Below, piece after piece: positions 7,963-13,242 of a stretch of DNA of 34,168 bases. This stretch comes from Pseudorhodoferax aquiterrae (GTDB lineage: Bacteria; Pseudomonadota; Gammaproteobacteria; Burkholderiales; Burkholderiaceae_C). The stretch's first letter is position 1; each line of letters begins with the position of its first letter. The DNA is taken from assembly GCF_014652235.1 (NCBI RefSeq), contig NZ_BMYK01000044.1, forward strand, positions 1-34,168, given 5' to 3'. Both the position numbers and the translations under genes were made by a program. The notes under the pieces were generated by a model, which saw nothing but the letters and a program-made list of their open reading frames with translations, was not told the DNA's origin and did not search any database.

Positions 7963-8220
7963 ATGTTCATGCATTCACACCCGGCAGCTCCGCAAGAGAC
8001 GGCCACGGCCGCGCCACCCGCGCACGGTGTTCTCGCAGCCGCCTGCGGCAGGTCTGATCTGAAGCTGACGGTGCTGCAAAGCGCCGCGGGCTTCTACCTC
8101 GGCACCTTCTGCCCAGCAGAAGGCCCCTTCACGCGGGAATCCGTCGAGTACTTCCCGACCCGCTTGCTGGCGGACGGCGCGCTTAGCAGCGGCCGTTGGA
8201 CGCAACGCGCGCACCTCTGA
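7963..8220 (+). CDS. Hypothetical small ICE protein, 85 aa
   Basis: The ATG at 7963 follows CCAGGAG at a good distance and comes directly after leader copy B. The N-terminal 25 residues are Ala/Pro-rich and probably disordered. The rest (DLKLTVLQSAAGFYLGTFCP, EGPFTRESVEYFPTRLLADG) looks like a small globular protein that senses or contacts a ligand. I recognise no family. A truncated leader copy follows the stop. Confidence 0.6.
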   Translation: MFMHSHPAAPQETATAAPPAHGVLAAACGRSDLKLTVLQSAAGFYLGTFCPAEGPFTRESVEYFPTRLLADGALSSGRWTQRAHL

Positions 8221-8221
8221 T

Positions 8222-8275
8222 CCCTGGCCAGCAGGCCACTTTTCCTCAACCGCAGGACTGCAAGCCCTGCGGGGC
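8222..8275 (+). ncRNA. Truncated copy of the structured leader (P4 and P5 only)
   Basis: TGGCC (8225-8229) pairs with GGCCA (8234-8238) around AGCA, like P4. CCGCAGG (8250-8256) pairs with CCTGCGG (8266-8272), like P5, and is preceded by CTCAA as in the full copies. The P1-P3 part is absent because the preceding gene ends at 8220. It lies 28 bases before the next start codon. Confidence 0.5.
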
Positions 8276-8299
8276 CTGCATCCACCCATGGAGATCCAC

Positions 8300-8611
8300 A
8301 TGTCATTTGTTCGCTCGCAGGAGCTGCCTGCCTATTCGACCGACCGTACGGCCGCTCGCACGGCCGAGGGCTTGCCGATCTGGACCGGTGCCGAGCCTGT
8401 GCCCGCCATCGGGGACGACGTTCACATTCGCGTCAACGGCATCGGCAACGCGAAGGTTGTCGGCTACGGCATCCAGGAGGACTATCTCGGCGTCATGGTC
8501 TACCCGCTCGACCCGCCCCAGTGGTGGATTGATCAGAACGGCCAGCCGTCGCCAGACAAGCCAGCGCTTGCCTTCGGAGCAGAAATTCGCTGCATCACGA
8601 AGGGAGCATGA
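8300..8611 (+). CDS. Hypothetical ICE protein, 103 aa
   Basis: The protein MSFVRSQELPAYSTDRTAAR continues into a beta-rich core (VPAIGDDVHIRVNGIGNAKV, VGYGIQEDYLGVMVYPLDPP), which suggests a small SH3-like or KOW-like barrel. The function is unknown. I chose the ATG at 8300 over the one at 8288 because the first ATG lies inside the GGAG ribosome site of the second. The stop is one base before the methyltransferase start, so the two are co-transcribed and probably act in the same process. Confidence 0.65.
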   Translation: MSFVRSQELPAYSTDRTAARTAEGLPIWTGAEPVPAIGDDVHIRVNGIGNAKVVGYGIQEDYLGVMVYPLDPPQWWIDQNGQPSPDKPALAFGAEIRCITKGA

Positions 8612-8612
8612 G

Positions 8613-9749
8613 ATGGCACTGATGTTCGCGCGCCTGGCGCACAACTTCATCAAGAACGGGTACTACCCGACCGACGAGGTCACCATGCAGCGCATCGTTC
8701 AGATGCTGCGCTGCGCCGGCACCGCATCGCATCGCATGCTCGATCCCTGCTGCGGCGAGGGCGCTGCTCTGGCGGACGTTCGGCATAGCCTGCTGGAAGC
8801 GGCGGCTGCGCAGGACCCGGGCGCGAAGATCGCCATCGAAGCCCTGGGCATCGAGTTCGATCAGGAGCGTGCCTGGCACGCCAAGCAGTGCCTTGACCGC
8901 GTGATCCATGCCGACTTCCACGACGTGGTGGTCAAGCCTCGGTCGATCGGGCTGCTGTTCTTGAATCCGCCCTATGGCTTCGGTGTTTCGGACAAGGCCA
9001 GCGCCAACGCTCGCACGGTGGACGCAGAGAAGGCCGAGCGCCTCGAACGCACGTTCCTGTTCAAGTGCACGCCGCTGCTCGCGCAGCACGGTGTTCTGGT
9101 GTTCCTCCTCCCGCACTATGCGCTGGACGAGGACATGCGGGCACACCTGGCGCGCAACTACCAGAACGTGCAGGCCTTCATGGCCCCCGAGCAGCGCTTC
9201 CGGCAGTGCGTGATCGTCGCAGCCCGCCGCAAGTCCGGCAACGCCAGCAAGCAGGTGATGGAGATGCTTGCGCAGGTGCAGACCGGCGAGGGTGTCCAGG
9301 AGCTGCCGGAAGAATGGGTGTCAGAGCCCTACGTCGTGCCGGCCGTTGTCGATGGCGAGTTCAACTTCCACGCGGTGCGCATCGATGCGCCCCAGCTCGG
9401 CGACGAGCTGGATCGTTACCGTCAACACCTGCTGTGGGAAGGGTTCGATGCCCACTTCCACCGCGCGTCCTATGTCTGCCGGCCCACGCTGCGCGAGATG
9501 ACGCCATGGCATCTGGCTCTGTCTCTGGCTGCCGGCCAGGTCACGGGGCACTTTCGTTCGGTGCAGGGACGCGAGTTCTTGCTCAAAGGCGACACGTTCA
9601 AGCACAAGCAGCGGACGGTCACGAGCGAAGTGAACGAGAAGGGCGAGGCCAGCCAGGTCATCACCATGCTCGACCGCTTCGTGCCGGTCATCAACGCGAT
9701 CGAGTTCACGCCGGACCACCGGCTGGGCCAGATCGTCAAGGTGGCGTGA
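8613..9749 (+). CDS. N6-adenine-type DNA methyltransferase, DUF6094-like
   Basis: The 378-aa protein has SAM-binding motif I (LDPCCGEGAAL, about residues 43-53) and catalytic motif IV NPPY at 118-121 in LLFLNPPYGFG, the order of group gamma N6-adenine methyltransferases. The C-terminal half (about 230-378) has no clear match and may recognise DNA. It resembles the DUF6094 proteins found in ICEs, usually beside RadC and a large SNF2 helicase. It would be expected to methylate adenine in DNA, either protecting the element or as part of an antiviral set. No restriction nuclease is visible nearby. The ATG at 8613 is one base after the previous stop, with GGGAG upstream. Confidence 0.8.
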   Translation: MALMFARLAHNFIKNGYYPTDEVTMQRIVQMLRCAGTASHRMLDPCCGEGAALADVRHSLLEAAAAQDPGAKIAIEALGIEFDQERAWHAKQCLDRVIHADFHDVVVKPRSIGLLFLNPPYGFGVSDKASANARTVDAEKAERLERTFLFKCTPLLAQHGVLVFLLPHYALDEDMRAHLARNYQNVQAFMAPEQRFRQCVIVAARRKSGNASKQVMEMLAQVQTGEGVQELPEEWVSEPYVVPAVVDGEFNFHAVRIDAPQLGDELDRYRQHLLWEGFDAHFHRASYVCRPTLREMTPWHLALSLAAGQVTGHFRSVQGREFLLKGDTFKHKQRTVTSEVNEKGEASQVITMLDRFVPVINAIEFTPDHRLGQIVKVA

Positions 9750-9751
9750 CC

Positions 9752-10042
9752 ATGGGAAATGGCACAGCCCCGCTCTTCGAGCTTGGCAGCATCGTGATGA
9801 CGCGGGGTGTCGACGCGCTCGTCCAGGCGGGCGTGTTCGACTCTCCGCTGCTCTACGTCCTGCTGCATGTCGTGGGCGAGTGGTCCGAGATGAGCTCCGA
9901 CGACCGCAGGCGCAACCTGCAGGCCGTCCTGGACGGAGAGCGCATCGTCTCCGCCTTCCAGGTCACGGACACCGTGAAGATCTACGTGATCACCGAGCAG
10001 GATCGCAGCGTGACGACGCTGCTCCTTCCTTCGGAGTACTGA
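9752..10042 (+). CDS. Plasmid/ICE-associated hypothetical protein, 96 aa
   Basis: The protein contains LFELGSIVMTRGVDALVQAG, SSDDRRRNLQAVLDGERIVS and a closing ITEQDRSVTTLLLPSEY. I know this as a recurring small protein of ICEs and broad-host plasmids without a named function. Its start is two bases after the methyltransferase stop, so it is the last gene of the 8300-10042 unit. It is soluble, with no metal or nucleic-acid motif. It is followed by leader copy C. Confidence 0.7.
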   Translation: MGNGTAPLFELGSIVMTRGVDALVQAGVFDSPLLYVLLHVVGEWSEMSSDDRRRNLQAVLDGERIVSAFQVTDTVKIYVITEQDRSVTTLLLPSEY

Positions 10043-10050
10043 TCCACACA

Positions 10051-10234
10051 AGGGAAGCGACGGCTTCCCGCTGCATCTGGCTTCATCGAGTCCGGGTGCA
10101 GCGGGAAACCGTCAACCGACACCAAGCGGTTTCCAGGGCGCGCTCAGCCCTTCGAGCGCGCCTGCCACATCCGTGGCTGGGCAAGGTGGCACTTCGGTGC
10201 CTTATCACCAACCCGTGCGGGGCCAAGCCCCGCT
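10051..10234 (+). ncRNA. Repeated structured leader, copy C
   Basis: P1 pairs GACGG (10059-10063) with CCGTC (10109-10113), a compensatory change from GATGG/CCATC in copies A, B and D. P2 pairs TTCCCGCTGCA (10065-10075) with TGCAGCGGGAA (10097-10107). P3 pairs GCGCGCT (10138-10144) with AGCGCGC (10155-10161). P4 pairs GCCAC (10164-10168) with GTGGC (10173-10177). An extra hairpin pairs GGCAC (10188-10192) with GTGCC (10197-10201) around TTCG. P5 pairs GCGGGGC (10217-10223) with GCCCCGC (10227-10233). The alternative stem is GAAACCG (10105-10111) with CGGTTTC (10127-10133). It precedes the gene at 10268. Confidence 0.8.
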
Positions 10235-10267
10235 GGGGCGGAGCCTTGCGCATTTCTGGAGTTTTCC

Positions 10268-10657
10268 ATGATCGAGTTCGATACCGCCATCTGCAAGCGG
10301 GACGGCAACTGGCATGCCCAGTCCACGATGATGATCGACGACACGAACCGCGAGTTGAAGATCGTCACCATGAAGCACCACGATGGCGTTGTCCGCACGC
10401 GGGCAAGCGTCCACCGGCTCGTGGGCACCGAAAGGCGCTTCACGGTGGGCTTCGGCATCAACGGCGACTTTTCGGCGCCGATGATGGCGATGCGCTACCA
10501 GCGTGTCACGGAGAAGACCGTCAGCACGCAACACGCCACGTGTCTGGCCCAAGCAGAGAGCGTCCTGTTTCAGGTGCGCGATCACTATGCCAAGCAGAAG
10601 GCCGCCGCCGAGCCGGTGGAGGCCACGGTCGACGGCGATGCCGAGGTAACGGCTTGA
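10268..10657 (+). CDS. Hypothetical ICE protein, 129 aa
   Basis: The protein MIEFDTAICKRDGNWHAQST has an antiparallel beta-looking core (MMIDDTNRELKIVTMKHHDG, RFTVGFGINGDFSAPMMAMR), then a helical tail (ATCLAQAESVLFQVRDHYAK) and an acidic end. No domain is recognised. The ATG at 10268 follows CTGGAG at good spacing, directly after leader copy C. Its stop overlaps the next gene's TTG start (TTGA), so the two are translationally coupled. Confidence 0.65.
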   Translation: MIEFDTAICKRDGNWHAQSTMMIDDTNRELKIVTMKHHDGVVRTRASVHRLVGTERRFTVGFGINGDFSAPMMAMRYQRVTEKTVSTQHATCLAQAESVLFQVRDHYAKQKAAAEPVEATVDGDAEVTA

Positions 10658-10914
10658 GCGCGGCGGCGCGGCTGACGAACGAGGAGTTCGTCGCCGAGCT
10701 GATGCAGTTCAGCTACTTCGGTGCGTTGAGCCAGGTGTTCGTCATCGAGGCGATCCGCCGCTATGCCGACCAGGTGGCGGCGGCCCAGCCCTCCGAGGTC
10801 GACACGCCGTTCCTGAGCGGTCCGGTCTGGATCGGCGTTGCCAAGGAGATCCAGGCCAAGGTGTACAACCAGTACGACGTCGACGCCGACATGGTGGTCC
10901 AGAAGCCCGACTAG
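10654..10914 (+). CDS. Hypothetical ICE protein, 86 aa (TTG start)
   Basis: The protein LTNEEFVAELMQFSYFGALS, followed by QVFVIEAIRRYADQVAAAQP, is a helical soluble protein. I know similar small proteins in ICE clusters but no function. The TTG at 10654 overlaps the previous stop as TTGA and has GAGG seven bases upstream. No ATG or GTG start is available at this end. It is soluble and acidic, has no membrane segment, and is followed by leader copy D. Confidence 0.65.
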   Translation: MSAAARLTNEEFVAELMQFSYFGALSQVFVIEAIRRYADQVAAAQPSEVDTPFLSGPVWIGVAKEIQAKVYNQYDVDADMVVQKPD

Positions 10915-11007
10915 GGTTGTCGCTGCCCGGCACTGCGCATCTGCGCGGTGCCGGGCCAGTGATTCTCTGGACGGCGGCCCGCGTCGATGCCACACTTCGA
11001 ACCCGAA

Positions 11008-11209
11008 CCCTGATGGGTTCCCACAGCGCCCTGCTGGCCAGGGCGCTTCGGGAAACCATCCTTCCATCCACGATGGTTTCAGGCGCGCTCGGCCTTGCAA
11101 GCGCGCCGGCTGGAGACAGCCAGGCATTTCTTCATCAACCCTTGTGGGATCACGCATCCCGCATGGGCACGTGACCCGCTCTTCAACCCTCTGGGGACAA
11201 CCGGTCCCC
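11008..11209 (+). ncRNA. Repeated structured leader, copy D
   Basis: P1 pairs GATGG (11012-11016) with CCATC (11056-11060). P2 includes AGCGCCCTG against CAGGGCGCT with an internal mismatch before GGGAA. P3 pairs GCGCGCT (11083-11089) with AGCGCGC (11100-11106). P4 pairs GGCTG (11108-11112) with CAGCC (11117-11121) around GAGA. Two P5-like hairpins follow, one at about 11144-11162 and one pairing GGGGAC (11193-11198) with GTCCCC (11204-11209). The alternative stem GAAACCATC (11052-11060) with GATGGTTTC (11072-11080) is a perfect 9-bp match. The 10915-11245 gap holds only this element. Confidence 0.8.
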
Positions 11210-11245
11210 GCTGGGCTCGGTCGTCCCTGCAACCTGGAGACGACC

Positions 11246-11529
11246 TTGTTTGAATCCCTGAACGACGACCAGCGCAGGCTGTTCCACGCGGCCCTGGCCG
11301 ACTGGCTGCTTGCGCCGGCGAAGCCGATTTCGAGGCCATCGAAGCCCTGCGCGAAGAGATCGCGCCTGGCGAGGTGTGCTCGATGCTCAGGCTGATCCGG
11401 ACGTGTTTTGCGCGTCCTGAACTTCAAGCGCGTGTGCCGGCTGCGCTGGTGGCACTGCTACGAGAACGGAATTTGCTGCGGCCCGCCGCTGCCTTGACCG
11501 TGCTCGCAACTGCGGCAGGGCGTCCTTGA
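11246..11529 (+). pseudogene. Small ICE gene broken by a one-base deletion
   Basis: The TTG at 11246 with GGAG eight bases upstream starts LFESLNDDQRRLFHAALADW. Near 11311-11318 the coding frame shifts. The other frame then reads naturally as AGEADFEAIEALREEIAPGE and continues to the TGA at 11527-11529. The span is 284 bases, one short of a multiple of three, so a single lost base explains it, and the restored protein would be about 94 aa. It has no recognised domain and is mostly helical. It is either a true frameshift or a sequencing error. It is preceded by leader copy D and followed by leader copy E. Confidence 0.65.
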
Positions 11530-11650
11530 CGTCCAACTCCTCCAGCAGCACGGACCAGTCCGGCTGCTGAGGGGGAGTGCCTGCCACGAGTTCGAGGTGC
11601 GGTTTGCGGTGCATGTGCGCAGTGTCGCACCTCTGGTCGCCCCTGCGCAC

Positions 11651-11824
11651 GGCAGCGGCTTCCGCTTGCACCTGGTCACGTCGGATGCAAGGGGAAACCG
11701 TCAACCAACCACAAACGGTTTCTCGGGTGCGCTCAGCCCTTCGAGCGCGCCAGCCACATCCGTGGCTGGGCACAACGGCACCTCGGTGCCAACTTCATCA
11801 ACCCATGCGGGGCCGCGCCCCGCA
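11651..11824 (+). ncRNA. Repeated structured leader, copy E
   Basis: P1/P2 pair CGG and TTCCGCTTGCA (11656-11670) with TGCAAGGGGAAACCG (11686-11700), with one mismatch and a bulge. P3 pairs GTGCGCT (11727-11733) with AGCGCGC (11744-11750) through one G-U pair. P4 pairs AGCCAC (11752-11757) with GTGGCT (11762-11767). An extra hairpin pairs GGCAC (11777-11781) with GTGCC (11786-11790). P5 pairs GCGGGGC (11807-11813) with GCCCCGC (11817-11823). The alternative stem is GAAACCG (11694-11700) with CGGTTTC (11716-11722). It is closest to copy C. The 11530-11650 part upstream holds no supported gene. Confidence 0.75.
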
Positions 11825-11856
11825 AGGGGTGCGCCCGCGCCTTTCAGGAGCGGACC

Positions 11857-12249
11857 ATGCGAATCCAACTCGAAAGCACCAGCTGCGGCTGGTCGGCCGA
11901 GACACTTATCGAGCTCGATCAGCAACGCGTGCTGGTCATCCGGACTGCTCGCGCGTCGGGAAACCAGGCCAACCTGGTGACGCGCGCGACGGTTTCTACC
12001 CGTCTCGAAGATGGAGAACTGATCTACGACATCGGTGGCGATGCGCGCCAGGGCGACTTCGACCAGCTCATGGTGTCCACGCCATGCATGCAGAACAGCC
12101 ACATCACCAAGGTGCTCGTGCGCGAGCAGCACGACAAGGTGCTGGGCACGCTGCCAGATCTCCGCTCGCGAATCACGCAGCACTACCGGCACGTTCCGCC
12201 CTTGGACTGCTCGGCGTGCCGCGAGGAACCAGGGGCACACCATGGCTGA
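11857..12249 (+). CDS. Hypothetical ICE protein, 130 aa
   Basis: The protein MRIQLESTSCGWSAETLIEL has a beta-rich start (QQRVLVIRTARASGNQANLV) and a C-terminal region with CSAC near the end, too short for a zinc finger on its own. No family is recognised. The ATG at 11857 follows CAGGAG at seven bases, directly after leader copy E. The stop lies inside the next gene, with an 8-base overlap, which points to an operon of three overlapping genes (11857, 12242, 12510). Confidence 0.65.
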   Translation: MRIQLESTSCGWSAETLIELDQQRVLVIRTARASGNQANLVTRATVSTRLEDGELIYDIGGDARQGDFDQLMVSTPCMQNSHITKVLVREQHDKVLGTLPDLRSRITQHYRHVPPLDCSACREEPGAHHG

Positions 12250-12517
12250 GATCGAACGACTTGCCCAGGAGGTCGTCAATCGGTGGGAGAAGGGAGATCT
12301 GGCCGAAGCGGTCAGGGCGCTGTCACAGCACCTTGAATCGTTGAAGTCCGAGCGCCTGGCCTGCCGCCACCACATCGCCGCCGCGGAGCAGCTCCATTGC
12401 GATGAGGACGTGCAGGTCGATGACGATGCAACGGTGTCCCCAACGGACGACGGATGCTGGGTCAGCGCCTGGTTGAAGGTACGCGACGAGGATGTGCAGG
12501 AGCCAGAGCATGGCTGA
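12242..12517 (+). CDS. Hypothetical small acidic ICE protein, 91 aa
   Basis: The protein MAEIERLAQEVVNRWEKGDL starts with two amphipathic helices that could form a coiled coil (AVRALSQHLESLKSERLACR) and ends in an acidic tail. There is no catalytic motif. It overlaps its upstream neighbour by 8 bases and its downstream neighbour by 8 bases, so the three are probably made together. Function is unknown. Confidence 0.6.
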   Translation: MAEIERLAQEVVNRWEKGDLAEAVRALSQHLESLKSERLACRHHIAAAEQLHCDEDVQVDDDATVSPTDDGCWVSAWLKVRDEDVQEPEHG

Positions 12518-13130
12518 CACCCTGTACCGCGTTCAAGAGTTCCCGGAGGTCTTCGTCGATGCTTGCCTGCGGGACAGCAGCGGCACCATGAAGTTCCTGT
12601 CGGTCTACGGCCGCGACGGCTCGCTGATGCAGTTCGAGGCAGCGATGCAGCTGGGTCACAAGGAGGGCGGCGTCAGCCGATTTCAACTGGTGGCCGATGG
12701 CGCGCGCCATGCAGTCGACGTTGGCAATGCCAACGGGCTGACCACGTTCTCGGGGCGTCTGCCGCGGCAGAACGTGTTCGGCCCGCTGTCGCAGGTGTGG
12801 ATGTACGACAAGGCATTCACCACGTTGGACCGGCCCAACCGGATCGGCTGGGTGATGCACCGGGCTGGCACCGGGCAGGGGGCGCAGGATCGCTTGCGCG
12901 GCCTGCTGGACCAGGCCTGGGAGCTGACCCGTCAGCTGTCTCCGGTCGCGCTGCTCGACGCCTGGCGTCCCGAGTTGCAGGCCTGGTGCATGGAGAAGCT
13001 GGCCTACCAGCGCCTCGGTGACGCCCTGTACCCGCCTCTCGGCCAGGTGGACGCCATGCGCGTCAGCATTTCTGACCACTTCCTTCGCTTCGTCAGCGAC
13101 CAAGTCCGCCAGAGGGTGTTCGTCCTCTAG
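12510..13130 (+). CDS. Hypothetical ICE protein, 206 aa
   Basis: The protein MADTLYRVQEFPEVFVDACL has a beta-type N-terminal half (GTMKFLSVYGRDGSLMQFEA) and a central segment RLPRQNVFGPLSQVWMYDKA. The C-terminal half is helical (LDAWRPELQAWCMEKLAYQR). I do not recognise a domain. The ATG at 12510 is preceded by GCAGGAG and lies inside the end of the previous gene. The SNF2 helicase follows after 112 bp that contain a strong hairpin. The constant place before the helicase suggests it belongs to the same functional set, which is inference. Confidence 0.65.
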   Translation: MADTLYRVQEFPEVFVDACLRDSSGTMKFLSVYGRDGSLMQFEAAMQLGHKEGGVSRFQLVADGARHAVDVGNANGLTTFSGRLPRQNVFGPLSQVWMYDKAFTTLDRPNRIGWVMHRAGTGQGAQDRLRGLLDQAWELTRQLSPVALLDAWRPELQAWCMEKLAYQRLGDALYPPLGQVDAMRVSISDHFLRFVSDQVRQRVFVL

Positions 13131-13138
13131 CCCCACGC

Positions 13139-13161
13139 CCGCCGGCCTCATCCGCCGGCGG
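13139..13161 (+). promoter_or_regulatory. GC-rich hairpin between the 206-aa gene and the helicase
   Basis: CCGCCGGC at 13139-13146 pairs perfectly with GCCGGCGG at 13154-13161 around a seven-base loop, eight bases after the upstream stop and about 80 before the helicase start. There is no U tract. It may be a processing or attenuation site, or a remnant of the leader family seen elsewhere in the cluster. Confidence 0.45.
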
Positions 13162-13242
13162 CGCATCCCAAGCTGCGCGTCAGGCCCATCGGGGGTCGGC
13201 GCGCATTTCGTTCTTCACTACCTCACCCACAAGGAGAGATCC

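Noticed and set aside
6690-11824. The recurring intergenic blocks as a CRISPR array or simple DNA repeat
   Set aside because: The units are about 160-200 nt, spaced by genes, and vary in sequence while keeping base pairing, which fits structured RNA and not CRISPR repeats.
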